The notes under the pieces were generated by a model. It had not been told where the DNA came from and made no database searches. It was given only the letters and a program-made list of their open reading frames with translations. From Kitasatospora sp. NBC_00458 (GTDB taxonomy: Bacteria > Actinomycetota > Actinomycetes > Streptomycetales > Streptomycetaceae): a stretch of DNA of 64,000 nucleotides. Positions 1-9,400 of this stretch are shown here, one piece after another (position 1 is the first letter of the stretch; every line of letters starts with the position of its first letter). The stretch is taken from NCBI RefSeq assembly GCF_036013975.1, contig NZ_CP107904.1, positions 124,001 to 188,000 on the forward strand, in the 5' to 3' direction. The position numbers and the translations under genes were made by a program.

Positions 1-33
1 TCGCCGTGGGCGAGCGGCCGCCAGCGCACCGGC

Positions 34-1308
34 TCACCCACGGCGGGCCGCCGCGAGTCCGCGCTCGCCGGGTACCACGACCTGGCCGTCGGTGACCAGC
101 ATGAACCGCTCCAGGCCGGGGACCAGCACGTTGACCACCGCGAGGTCCGGTGTGACGTGGTGGTCGCGCCGGTAGACGCCGAAGCCGTGGTCCTTCAGGA
201 GGCCGAGGAGCCGGTCGAGGTGTCCGCCCGGGGTGTCGGGTACCGCGGTCGCCTCGAAGGGCCGGACCTCGGCCGTGGCCAGGGCGGCGGTGAAGTCGGA
301 CAGGTAGCAGGCGTGCAGCGCCGGGTAGGGCCCGGTGTCGTCGCGCTGTTCGGGCAGCAGGTGCGCGTACCGGTCGCGCAGGCCCATGGTGCTGTGCAGC
401 TGGACGAGTTCGCTCACCGCGCGGGAGACCGCGTACTCGCGGGACAGCGACGCGCCCCAGCCGCAGATCCGCGCCGGCTGTCCCGGGGGTGCGCTCTGGT
501 AGGCCGCGTACGCGGGCACGTCCAGGTCGGTGGTCATGTCGATCAGGTGCACCGGACGGCCGGTGCGGGCGGTGGCGAAGCCGAGGAGCGCGGCGGGGCC
601 CGGGGGCAGCGTCGCCGGGTCGACCACGGCCGGGCGGCGCGCGGGCGTGCGGAGGAAGCAGCCGATCAGCAGCATGGACAGCGCGTCCCGCTCGATCAGT
701 TCGTTGATCGCGTGCACCGCGGCCTCGACCGGATCGACCCCGGCGGCCCAGCCGTTGTTGACCGAGTAGCGGCCCACCGAGCGGTAGTCGTAGGTGTCAC
801 CGGCCTGCCGGCGCAGGTCGTCCCCCGCCGGGCGCAGGTACTCGGGCATCGAGAGGAAGAGCGGGACGTCGACGTCCGGACCGCCGTCGGGCGAGCGGTA
901 CGGCAGGCACCCCAACGGCCCGTCGGGCGCCTGGGCGAGCAGCGCGGCGGCGATGTCCCGTCCCAGCGGACCGGCCGCGACGTCGTGGGCGGAGGCCAAC
1001 CGGATCCGGGAGCCGTCGAGTCCGTCCACGCCGCTGAGCTGGTGCTCCAGCGCCTCGAACAGTGCTCCGGCCCGGGCCTCCTCCCGGCTGCCCTTGCCCA
1101 GCCCCAGCCCGGTGCGCAGCGGTACGCCGCCGCGCCGCAGGACGCAGCGCCACGTCCCGGGGCTGCCGTCGAGGACCGGTGCCAGATCGGCCTCCAGCCC
1201 CAGGTCGGCGATCGCTGCGGCGGCCCTCGCGAACGCCTGCCGCGGAGTGAGGCCGCGCTCCCCGGACTGGGGAGGAGCGGTGTGCGTGGTGGTGGTGGTG
1301 GTGGTCAC
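34..1308 (-). CDS. Stand-alone YcaO-family enzyme (peptide backbone-modifying)
   Basis: YcaO proteins use ATP to activate a peptide amide and install azolines, thioamides or amidines in RiPPs. I read the ATP-binding signatures in order: GKGSREEARAGALFEALEH near residues 80-100, ELIERDA (ExxER) mid-protein, and the RAVSELVQ stretch after it. About 424 residues from a GTG start at 1308; the in-frame extension further upstream is low-complexity and runs over the peptide gene, so I reject it. No E1-like/ocin-ThiF partner or TfuA is visible, although the next gene may begin at 37 (GTGA overlap with this stop) and leaves the window. It lies 95 bp downstream of a 44-codon gene that could be its substrate. 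The family assignment is firm; the chemistry is unknown. Confidence 0.85.
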   Translation of the reverse strand: MTTTTTTTHTAPPQSGERGLTPRQAFARAAAAIADLGLEADLAPVLDGSPGTWRCVLRRGGVPLRTGLGLGKGSREEARAGALFEALEHQLSGVDGLDGSRIRLASAHDVAAGPLGRDIAAALLAQAPDGPLGCLPYRSPDGGPDVDVPLFLSMPEYLRPAGDDLRRQAGDTYDYRSVGRYSVNNGWAAGVDPVEAAVHAINELIERDALSMLLIGCFLRTPARRPAVVDPATLPPGPAALLGFATARTGRPVHLIDMTTDLDVPAYAAYQSAPPGQPARICGWGASLSREYAVSRAVSELVQLHSTMGLRDRYAHLLPEQRDDTGPYPALHACYLSDFTAALATAEVRPFEATAVPDTPGGHLDRLLGLLKDHGFGVYRRDHHVTPDLAVVNVLVPGLERFMLVTDGQVVVPGERGLAAARRG

Positions 1309-1403
1309 GGCCGTCCCGTCTGCTGAGCGGGGGCGCGGTCCGCGACGGACGGCGTACGACCGTCGCGGACCGGCACCCTCGGACCTGTCGGCTTCGAACC
1401 CTG

Positions 1404-1538
1404 TCAGCCCTCGTCCGTGGACTCGGCCGGCTCGGTCCGGCCGCCGCCCTGGAGGAGCTCGGCGATGACGCTCTTCTCGGCCGCCGAGAGGACGACCTCG
1501 TCCGGGTGGAACTTGTCGCGGTCCTGGAATCCGCCCAT
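1404..1538 (-). CDS. 44-residue peptide, candidate RiPP precursor for the YcaO enzyme
   Basis: A short gene starting MGGFQDRDKFHPDEVV and ending ESTDEG. The start is set by a strong ribosome-binding site, AGGAGG seven bases before ATG at 1538; a longer reading from an upstream ATG (near 1632) lacks such a site. The first 30 residues are charged and predicted helical, like a leader, and end in LLQGGG, which resembles a double-glycine cleavage site. The remaining 11 residues (RTEPAESTDEG) contain Thr and Ser but no Cys. It is co-directional with and 95 bp upstream of the YcaO gene. Alternatively it is a small regulatory protein; no family was recognised. Confidence 0.6.
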   Translation of the reverse strand: MGGFQDRDKFHPDEVVLSAAEKSVIAELLQGGGRTEPAESTDEG

Positions 1539-1696
1539 GGGAACTACCTCCTGGAACTCGTCGGCCGACCGCCGGTCGGCGGCCGGGCCCGGGTCGCGCG
1601 GTACGGAGTACGCATACGTCCCACCACTCATGGTGACGATCCGGCGACGGCGTGTGAATGCTTGCCCGTCCGGGTGACTTGCGCGAGAGTCCGCAC

Positions 1697-2665
1697 ATGG
1701 ATGCACCGCTGTCCGTGCCGGCCCCCGGCACTCCGGCCTGGGGGGACCCTCTCACCGAGGCCCTCGAACTCACCGGCGTCCGCTGCGTCCTGTCGCGCGG
1801 TCTCACCGCCGCGGGCGCCTGGGCGCTGGCCTTCCCCGCGCCGGGCCGACTCAAGGTCCAGGCCGTGCTGCAGGGCACCGTCTGGCTGCTGGTGGAGGGC
1901 GCCGAGCCACCCGTACGCCTCGAAGCGGGTGGGGCGGCCGTCCTCGCCGGCGACCGCCCCTACATCCTCGCGAGTGATCCGGCGGTGCCGGCGGTTGACG
2001 CACTGCCGCTGCTCAGGGCCTCCGCCGAGCCCTTCTTCCACACCGGGGACGACGGCCGGGACACCGTCACCATCGGCGCCCACCTGGAACTCGACACCAC
2101 CGCCGAGGACCTGCTGCTCAGCCTGCTCCCGCCCGTGCTGCAGGTCGGCGCCGCGACGGCCGAAGCCCGCACCGCCTGCTGGCTCATGGAGCAGACGCTG
2201 CGGGAGCTGGCCTCCGACCGCCCCGGCGCCTCGTTCGCCGCCGGCCACCTCGCCCCGCTGCTCCTCGTCCAGGTCCTGCGCGCCTTCCTCACGGGTGCGG
2301 ACGCGGGTCACTGCCCGACGGGCTGGCTGCGCGCGCTGGCGGACGAGCGCATCGCGCCCGCCCTGCGGCTGATGCACGGCGACCCGTCCCGGCCCTGGAC
2401 GCTCGCCGAACTGGCCCGGGCGGCCGCGATGTCCCGCACCAGCTTCGCCAAGCGCTTCAAGGACGTGGCGGGCGTCCCGCCGCTGGCCTACCTCCGCCGC
2501 TGGCGGATGCACCGGGCCGAGCACACCCTCCGACGCGCGGACACGCCCCTGTCGGCCATCGCCTCCGCTCTCGGGTACGGCTCCGAGAGCGCCTTCAGCA
2601 ACGCCTTCAAACGCGCCACCGGCCTGTCGCCCCGCCACTACCGGGAGACGGTCCGCTCCGCGTGA
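1697..2665 (+). CDS. AraC-family transcriptional regulator with N-terminal cupin domain
   Basis: About 322 residues. The first 190 form a cupin-like sensor (RLKVQAVLQGTVWLLVEG and the GGAAVLAGD turn), of the AraC cupin_6 type. The C-terminal 100 residues are a double helix-turn-helix: LAELARAAAMSRTSFAKRFK followed by PLSAIASALGYGSESAFSNAF and the final GLSPRHYR. Start ATG at 1697 (MDAPLSVP) is preferred over upstream in-frame codons because it has a GAGAG purine run before it and begins the conserved cupin region. It diverges from the peptide/YcaO unit across 158 bp, so it may control that unit; many members of this family instead regulate a neighbouring oxidoreductase. The ligand is unknown. 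Confidence 0.85.
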   Translation: MDAPLSVPAPGTPAWGDPLTEALELTGVRCVLSRGLTAAGAWALAFPAPGRLKVQAVLQGTVWLLVEGAEPPVRLEAGGAAVLAGDRPYILASDPAVPAVDALPLLRASAEPFFHTGDDGRDTVTIGAHLELDTTAEDLLLSLLPPVLQVGAATAEARTACWLMEQTLRELASDRPGASFAAGHLAPLLLVQVLRAFLTGADAGHCPTGWLRALADERIAPALRLMHGDPSRPWTLAELARAAAMSRTSFAKRFKDVAGVPPLAYLRRWRMHRAEHTLRRADTPLSAIASALGYGSESAFSNAFKRATGLSPRHYRETVRSA

Positions 2666-2813
2666 CCCGGCGGCGGCGGGTAGTCGGCCGCCCCGGCGCG
2701 GGCCCGCGGGCATCCGGCGCACGGGCCCGCGGCCGGTGCGCCACCGCACGGCGGCCGCTCGCCGGCACCTGCCCCGGCGCCCGTCCGCGCCCTCGCCGGC
2801 GCCCTCGTCCGCG

Positions 2814-3728
2814 CTAGGCCAGGCGCGCCACGGCCAGGGACAGCGCGCGGTCGAGCGCCGCCGCGGCGTCGCACGGCACGTCGGGCTGGACGCCGGTGCC
2901 CTCCCAGTTGGTGCCCGAGACCGGGTTCACCGCGCGGGCGACCGGCACGCTGAGCTCCAGGTGCGGGTGCACCGTCCACCCCTCGCGCGGGTGCGCGCCG
3001 CCCCGGGTCGCCTCCCCGACGACCTCGGCGCGCCCGAGCTGCTGCAGGTCGTAGGCGAGCTCCTCGCCCCCGGAGAAGGTCTTCCCGCTCGTCAGCACGT
3101 AGAGCGGCTTGCTGCCGCCGAAGCGGGCACCCGGCACGAACGGCGGCGTCCAGGACTGCGCGGCCTCCTCGCCCTGCCGCGAGACCATGGTGTTGAGCAG
3201 GGTACGGCCCTCCAGCAGGTAGCCGCAGACGAAGGCGACCGTGTCCGGGTCGCCGCCGACGTTGCCGCGCAGGTCGAGGACGAGGGCGCGGGCGGGTGCC
3301 ACCAGGGAGAGCGCTGCGGCCAGCGGCTGCGCCGCCCAGTCCAGCGGGAACAGCAGGGGCGCGATCTCCAGGACCGCGACGCCGCCGTCGAGGAGCTCCA
3401 CGCGCGGAACACCGCCCAGCGAGGCGTCGAAGTCCCTCCGCATCGCGGCGAGGGCCGCCGCACCCCGCTCGGCCGGCACCGGCACGGCGTGGTGCTTGAG
3501 GCCGAGGTGCAGGTCGCCGTTGACGGACTGCAGGTCCGCGGTGACCGCTTCGGCCAACTCCTCGGCGGACTCGGCCCGGTAGGAGCCCTCGGCGCTCCGG
3601 CTCCGCAGCAGGTCCGCCAGCTGCCGGGCGACGTCGGGGAAGACGTAGTTCTCGCGGACCAGGTCGGCGATCGACTCGACGACGGCGACGGCGTCCAGCG
3701 CAGAGGGCGATGTGGTGGTGGTGGTCAT
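2814..3728 (-). CDS. S41-family peptidase (IRBP/tail-specific protease type)
   Basis: About 304 residues from ATG at 3728 (MTTTTTSPS). S41 features are in order: an N-terminal helical region (LVRENYVFPDVARQLADLL, typical of IRBP-like members), VLDLRGNVGGDPDTVAF, the nucleophile region LYVLTSGKTFSGGEELAYDL (TSGxTFSGGE with the catalytic Ser), and VVGEATRGGAHP near the C-terminus. There is no signal peptide or PDZ domain, so it is probably cytoplasmic, unlike exported Ctp proteases. It is divergent from an ArsR-like regulator across a 57-bp gap carrying a palindrome, which suggests direct repression. The substrate is unknown. Confidence 0.88.
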   Translation of the reverse strand: MTTTTTSPSALDAVAVVESIADLVRENYVFPDVARQLADLLRSRSAEGSYRAESAEELAEAVTADLQSVNGDLHLGLKHHAVPVPAERGAAALAAMRRDFDASLGGVPRVELLDGGVAVLEIAPLLFPLDWAAQPLAAALSLVAPARALVLDLRGNVGGDPDTVAFVCGYLLEGRTLLNTMVSRQGEEAAQSWTPPFVPGARFGGSKPLYVLTSGKTFSGGEELAYDLQQLGRAEVVGEATRGGAHPREGWTVHPHLELSVPVARAVNPVSGTNWEGTGVQPDVPCDAAAALDRALSLAVARLA

Positions 3729-3755
3729 GGAGGGAGTAGACCAGCGATCTTGCCA

Positions 3756-3779
3756 AAGCGTCAACAGTCGTTAACGCTT
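3756..3779. promoter_or_regulatory. Operator palindrome between S41 peptidase and ArsR-like gene
   Basis: AAGCGTCAAC-N4-GTTAACGCTT: ten-base arms with one mismatch, centred in the 57-bp divergent intergenic region. The size and position fit a dimeric winged-helix repressor site controlling both genes; the adjacent HTH gene is the obvious ligand-responsive candidate. Confidence 0.75.
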
Positions 3780-3785
3780 GATCCG

Positions 3786-4292
3786 GTGAGCCACCAACCA
3801 GACGAAGACGTCCAGCGGATCAGCACGCCTCGGCAGCACACCGCGCTCGCCCACCCCCTGCGCCAGCGCCTGCTGTTCGCCCTCAGCGGCCGGCCGTCGA
3901 CGATCAGTCGGCTCGCCGCACAGCTGGGGGCGAACAAGGGCAGCGTCTCCCACCACCTCAGGGTGCTGTGCGAGGCGGGGCTGGTCCAGGAGGCGGGAAC
4001 GCGGCAGGTGCGCGGCGGTACCGAGAAGTACTACCGGCGAACCGCCGAGCGGCTGCTCGTCGACGAACCGCAGCCCGGGGGAACGGCCGCGCTGCTCGGC
4101 GCCGTCGCCCAGGAGCTGGAACGCTCACCCGCCGAGCACCTCCTGACGCTGCGCCACCTCCGCCTCGGCCCGGCCAAGGCGGCACGGCTCGCCGAGGTGC
4201 TGGCCGCCCTGGTCGACGAGACGGAGGAGGACTCGGAGGCCGAGCCGCTGCACGGCCTCCTGGTGACGCTCTACCAGCAGGCCGGGACGTAG
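3786..4292 (+). CDS. ArsR/HTH_20-type winged-helix transcriptional regulator
   Basis: About 168 residues from GTG at 3786 (VSHQPDEDVQ). The winged helix-turn-helix covers roughly residues 10-90: TALAHPLRQRLLFALSG, STISRLAAQLGANKGSVSHHLRVLCEAGLV, then a wing ending GGTEKYYRRT. The C-terminal half is helical and probably dimerises. No metal-binding cysteine pair (CxC) is present, so it is not a classical arsenic sensor. The palindrome at 3756-3779 starts only 7 bp from its start codon, consistent with autoregulation and control of the divergent S41 peptidase gene. The GTG start gives the full HTH; longer upstream reading frames run through the peptidase gene. Confidence 0.85.
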   Translation: MSHQPDEDVQRISTPRQHTALAHPLRQRLLFALSGRPSTISRLAAQLGANKGSVSHHLRVLCEAGLVQEAGTRQVRGGTEKYYRRTAERLLVDEPQPGGTAALLGAVAQELERSPAEHLLTLRHLRLGPAKAARLAEVLAALVDETEEDSEAEPLHGLLVTLYQQAGT

Positions 4293-4411
4293 GGCGGGCA
4301 CCTGGGCCGACGTCAGGGCCGACGCCGGGGTCGGCACCGGCGCCGGAACCCCGTGCGACGGCCGGCGGAGCGCTACCCGGCGTCCGGCCGCTGCGCCGGG
4401 CGCCGACCGGG

Positions 4412-5251
4412 TCAGACGTCCCTTCGGTCGACCAGTGCCGCCGCCACCGCGAGCAGGACGAAGGGAGTGATCAGTAGGACGGCCCAGGCTCCGGGGGTGG
4501 AGGGGCCGTGGCGCTCCACGTGGCTGACGGTGAGGTGGCGGATCGCACTGTCCATCAGGGACTGGTGGACGCGCAGCATCCAGCCGCGGTTGCTCTGCAG
4601 GAAGACCGGTGCCAGGAAGAGGAATCCGAAGCACGCGGTGACGGCTCCCGCGCCGTGCCGCAGCAGGACGGCCAGAGCCAGTCCGATCAGGGCGACCCCT
4701 GCGAGGTGCAGCGAGCTCGCGAGGATCGCGCGCACGGCGCCCGGTGCGGTGAGGGAGAGACCGAAGTGCTTCTGCGCGAACATGGCCTGGCTGACGGTGA
4801 ACGTCGTCAGGGAGGCGGTGAGACCGACCCCCGCCGCGAGACCGCCGACCGTCGCGGCCTTCGCCGCGAGCACGGCGCGGCGGGCCGGCGCGGCGGTGAA
4901 GGTCGTCCTGATCGATCCACTGGAGTACTCCCGGCTCATGGCGAGCACGCCGACCGCCGTCAGGGCCAGTTGGAGAAGGGCGAAGCCACTGAAGGAAGCG
5001 GCCAGCGGATCGAAGCCGGCTCGCTCGTCCGGCTCCCAGCCGTCCCACTTGTGCACGGTGGAGTTGTTGGACAGCAGCGCGCTGCCGATGGAACCCAGCA
5101 GCCCCAGGCCGACGATCAGCCAGGTCGAGCGGGCTGCGCTCAGCTTGATCCATTCGGCGGCGAGCAGGTCTACGGCGCGCCTGGGGAGGCTGTCGCGGGT
5201 GGTGAGCGGGCCGGCGACCGGCTCGCGGACGGCCGGACTGTCGATGGTCAT
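4412..5251 (-). CDS. ABC-2 type transporter permease
   Basis: About 279 residues with six predicted membrane spans, beginning with LLAAEWIKLSAARSTWLIVGLGLLGSIG, the usual ABC-2 permease opening (EWxKL...RS). Further on, SREYSSGSIRTTFTAAPARRAVLAAKAA is the conserved cytoplasmic loop of this family. The start (ATG at 5251, MTIDSP) lies 5 bp after the stop of the ATPase gene, so the two form one operon and one exporter. A start further upstream would run into the ATPase. The cargo (drug, lipid or peptide) cannot be read from the sequence. Confidence 0.88.
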   Translation of the reverse strand: MTIDSPAVREPVAGPLTTRDSLPRRAVDLLAAEWIKLSAARSTWLIVGLGLLGSIGSALLSNNSTVHKWDGWEPDERAGFDPLAASFSGFALLQLALTAVGVLAMSREYSSGSIRTTFTAAPARRAVLAAKAATVGGLAAGVGLTASLTTFTVSQAMFAQKHFGLSLTAPGAVRAILASSLHLAGVALIGLALAVLLRHGAGAVTACFGFLFLAPVFLQSNRGWMLRVHQSLMDSAIRHLTVSHVERHGPSTPGAWAVLLITPFVLLAVAAALVDRRDV

Positions 5252-5255
5252 GGTC

Positions 5256-6188
5256 TCAGTCGTCCTGTTCTGTGCCGGCGGCCGAGCGAGCGGTGTGTTC
5301 GGCCTCGGCCGAGGCGAGGTCCATGAAGGCCTCCTCCAAACTGGCCGAGCGCGGGGTGAGTTCGTGGATCGCGATCCTGTGGGCGAGGGCCAGGTCCCCG
5401 ATCCGGGGGGCGGGAAGTCCGAGCACCTCGATCGCGCCGTCCACGAGGACACGGGTGCGGGCACCGGCCGCGGTGAGGGCCTCCTCCAGGTCCTTGCCCT
5501 GCGGCGTCCGGACGGTGACGGAGCCTCCGGTGGAGCTCTGCCTGATGAAGTCCGCCACCCCCGTGTCGGCGATCAGGCGTCCCCGGCCGATGACGATCAG
5601 ATGGTCGGCGGTGTTCTCCATCTCGCTCATCACGTGGCTGGAGACGAGAACGGTTCGCCCCTCGGCGGCGAGCCGGCGGAACAGCATCCTGATCCAGCGG
5701 ATGCCCTCCGGATCGAGGCCGTTGACGGGTTCGTCGAAGATGAGCACGGGCGGATCGCCGAGCAGGGCGGCGGCGATGCCGAGGCGCTGCTTCATGCCCA
5801 GGGAGTAGCCGGTCGTCCGCCTACGGGCGGCCGACGACAGTCCGACCTCGTCGAGGACCGCGTGCACGCGCGAGCGGCCGATGCCGTTGCTGCGGGCGAG
5901 CGCGGCCAGGTGGTGATAGCCGCTCAGGGCCCCGGGGACAGCGCCGGCATCGAGCAGTGCGCCGACCTGGTGGAGTGGGCGGCGCAGCGTGCGGTAGGGA
6001 CGACCGCCGATGAGCGCCGATCCGGCGGTGGGTGTGTCGAGGCCGAGGACCAGCCGCAGCGTGGTCGACTTTCCCGCTCCGTTGGGCCCCAGAAAGCCGG
6101 TCACCCGGCCGGGCTTCACCTCGACCGAAAGTCTGTCGAGTGCAAGCGAACCGCCATAACGTTTCGTCAGTTCCGTTGTCGTGATCAT
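5256..6188 (-). CDS. ABC transporter ATP-binding protein (exporter, DrrA/CcmA type)
   Basis: About 310 residues. Walker A is GPNGAGKST, the signature is YSLGMKQRLGIAAAL (LGxKQR variant typical of ABC-2 exporters), Walker B is PVLIFDEPVNGLDPEG and the switch is LVSSHVMSEM. The C-terminal extension (residues 215-310) is the usual DrrA-like accessory domain. ATG at 6188 has GAGGAAACG just upstream and gives the standard MITTTELTKRYGG start; an upstream in-frame ATG at 6212 lacks a site. It is first gene of a two-gene operon with the permease. Confidence 0.92.
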   Translation of the reverse strand: MITTTELTKRYGGSLALDRLSVEVKPGRVTGFLGPNGAGKSTTLRLVLGLDTPTAGSALIGGRPYRTLRRPLHQVGALLDAGAVPGALSGYHHLAALARSNGIGRSRVHAVLDEVGLSSAARRRTTGYSLGMKQRLGIAAALLGDPPVLIFDEPVNGLDPEGIRWIRMLFRRLAAEGRTVLVSSHVMSEMENTADHLIVIGRGRLIADTGVADFIRQSSTGGSVTVRTPQGKDLEEALTAAGARTRVLVDGAIEVLGLPAPRIGDLALAHRIAIHELTPRSASLEEAFMDLASAEAEHTARSAAGTEQDD

Positions 6189-6253
6189 TCGTTTCCTCGG
6201 TTGTGCCGCCAAGTCCTGAATCCGGATCAGTCTGCCGGGCTCGGCTTCGGAGT

Positions 6254-6297
6254 CGGCCGCCGGGGGTGCATGCCCGGTTGGGACTCCGCCGCCGCCC
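6254..6297 (+). repeat. 44-bp sequence repeated at 47277 (coding remnant)
   Basis: Bases 6254-6297 match 47277-47320 at about 40 of 44 positions. Both copies can be read as CMPGWDS(A/V)AAP in the same frame. Here the frame closes about 15 codons later; at 47 kb it stays open for about 65 codons. I take this copy as a fragment of the same gene as the 47-kb remnant, lying in the space between the ABC ATPase and the chitinase-nuclease gene. Confidence 0.5.
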
Positions 6298-6408
6298 CAT
6301 CGGCCTGTTGACGGCGCATCATGGACGATCGGGGCCTATAGTCGGCAACCCAACCATCCTCCAACGATTCGGTGACGATCTGTTGGGTGTGAGAAACGGG
6401 AGGAACTC

Positions 6409-9400
6409 TTGTTCCGCCGATTGATCTCCGCAGCGGTGGTGATGGCCGGGCTGGCGGCGTCACTCGTCGTGCCGGCCGCCGCCACCGACTTCCCCGCGGA
6501 CACCACGCCCTTGGTCACCTGGAACATGCAGGGGGCCGGCAACGAGGCACAGGACGGCAGCAAGTGGACCAACACGGTCCAGCGGCTGGCCTTGCAGGTG
6601 CCGATCCTGATGCTTCAGGAGGTCGGCCCGCACCCGCCTCGGAACAGCGTCGCACAGCCCGACCAGACCTTCACCACGGTCGACAGCCAGGGCGGCACGC
6701 ACCAGTTCACCGTGCTGCACCGGACCTGGACCGTCGACAGCGGCTACCGCAGTGCCGTCCCGACCCGTGAGGTCTACTTCCTGCAGTCCGCGGACGACGC
6801 GACCAACCCGCGCCGGATCGGCGGCCGGGTCAACAACGCGCTCGTCCTGACCGAGGCGCCCGACGAGCTGATCGTCGTCGGCAACCCGGTCGACGCCGGC
6901 CGGAACGCGCTCGGTGCGCGGTTCGGCGACGAGTGGTACTTCACCGTGCACGGCCTGTCCGGCGGCGGCGGTGACTCCGGGACGATGCTGGACGCCATCG
7001 ACGACCGGCTCGAAACCCTCGGGAACCAGCGTGGCGTCACCTACCACGCGACGATCGGTGGCGACTTCAACGTCGACCCGCAGGTCCTCGCCGACCGGAC
7101 GAGCTTCCCGCCGACCATGCGGATCCACGGCTCGGGGCAGGCGACCCACCAGAACGGCGGTGAGCTGGACTACTTCGTCACCACCCACTTCGACCACGCG
7201 CTGACGGTCACGGTCCGGCCCGAGGGCAACTCCGACCACCGGCCGGTCCAGTCCGGCCTGCTCAACGCGGCCGGAACCAGCCCGTCGCCCGGTGCCAGCC
7301 CGTCGATCGACGAGCTGCGGGTGATGCCGACCGGCGACGGGATCACGGCCGGTGTGCACAGCACCGACGACGGTGGCTTCCGGGACTACCTGAACAGCAT
7401 CCTGAAGGGCCTGACCACCGTTGCGGTGGTCGGTGGCACGGCGGCCGGCCTCATCTTCAAGCGCACGGACTTCGTCGGCGAGCTGAAGAACGGCAAGCGC
7501 GGCGACCCCGACCACATGGGGTTCGACGGCAAGGGCATCGACGACATCAAGGCCGAGTCGGTCCCCGCGCTGCAGACGCTGCGGCCGAACCTGATGACCC
7601 TGGTCGCGGGCACGGCCGACCTGGCCGGCGGCGCCGACGGCACGGCGACGGCCGGGAGGATGCAGAGCTTCCTGGACGCGATCCACCGGGCCTCGCCGAC
7701 GACCACGGTCCTGCTCGGGACCCTGCCGCCGTCGACGAACCCGACGTACCAGGCCCGGATCGACGCCTACAACAGCGCGCTCCGCACGATGGCCTACGCC
7801 AGGATCGAGGGCGGCGCGCGACTGGTGCTGGTCGAGCTGGGCTCGGTCACCCCGCAGGACATCACCAACGAGGTCTACCCGACCGACGCCGGCTACCGGA
7901 CGATCGCGGACGCCTTCGCCGAGGGCGTCCGGATCGCGGTCCTGCAGCGCATGATCAGCGGCCGCTCGTACGTCTGGGAGCCGATCGGCAAGATCCGGGA
8001 CACCGCCGCGACCGGCTCGAAGATCGGGTTCCCCGACCTGAACGGCGACGGCAGGGCCGACTACGCGGTGGTCGGCACGGACGGCAAGGTCACCGGCTGG
8101 CGCAACGACGACCCGCGCAAGGCCGCGGTCCCGCTGGGCGACATCACCCCGGCCGACCGCGGGAACAACCCGGCACTGGTCTACTTCGCCGACCTGGACG
8201 GTGACGGCAGGGACGACTACATCCGGATCCTGCCGTCGGCCGACTCGCCGACCGGCATCCCCGCGATGCGGATGTCGCGGAACACCGGCAGTGGCGACGA
8301 GATCCGCTGGGACACCGCGACGATCGTCGCGAACAACCTCACCTACGAGCCGGAGCTGTACTTCACCGACCTCGACGGGGACGGCCGCGACGACCTGATC
8401 ACGCTGGACCGGATGAGCTTCCCGACCGCCTGGCAGAACAAGGGCAGGGGAATGCCGACTCCGGGCGGCTGGGACAAGGTCGAGGGCTTCGCCACTCCGG
8501 GCGAGTCGCGCGGCGCGCAGGTCGCCTTCGCCGACATCACCGGTGACGGCAGGGCCGACACGGTCCGGGTCGAGTACACCACCGGTGAGGTCCGGGCCTG
8601 GCGGAACACCGGCGCCCCGTGGGGCGTCACCACCGGCTGGAAGTCGCTGGGCGTGATCCGCGCCGACGATCCGTTCCAGGGCACCTTCGGGACCTTCGCC
8701 GACCTGAACGGCGACGGGATCGAGGACTTCGCCATGACCCGCTCCGGTACGACGGCGAGGACCGCCGGCAAGGCGGCCGCGGCGAGCGGTGCCGGTGACG
8801 TCGAGGGCTGGCTGGTGCCGAGCTACGGCGACGGAAGCCGCAGCGAGGGCGGTGCCGGTGACCTCGGCGTCAACGGCGGTGCCGGAGACCCGATGGAGCC
8901 GCACCCCGGTGGCGACGACGGCGGTCCGCGGCCGGACGCGTCCGGCGACTGCCGGCCGGACGGTCTGGCGGCCACGCCGGGCGTGGCCACGCCGTACTGC
9001 AGGGTCTACCAGGGCGACGGCCGGGAATGGCTCGGTCAGGGCCGGGGCCGCCGGGTCGTGGGCTACTTCAACGGTGGCCGCACGGGCGCCGACGGCACGC
9101 CGCACTACCTGGTGAAGAACGTCCCCTGGTCGAAGGTGACCCACCTCAACTACGCGTTCGCCTCGGTGGAGGGGAACCGGATCCAGGTCGACGCGAACGC
9201 CACCCGGACGGAGTGGCCCGGCGAGGTCGGCGCCGAGATGGACCCCGCGCTGCCCTACAAGGGGCACTTCAACCTGCTGACGAAGTACAAGCGCCTGCAC
9301 CCGCGGGTGAAGACGCTGATCTCGGTCGGCGGCTGGGCCGGTTCCGGCGGCTTCTACACGATGACCACCAACGCCGACGGCTCGGTCAACCAGGGCGGGA

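Noticed and set aside
1..37. Start of another minus-strand gene at GTG 37, overlapping the YcaO stop
   Set aside because: Only 12 codons are inside the window, too few to recognise; mentioned under YcaO but not annotated.
1309..1878. N-terminal extension of the YcaO reading frame to 1878
   Set aside because: Low-complexity Arg/Pro text that overlaps both the peptide gene and the divergent AraC gene; YcaO homology begins only after GTG 1308.
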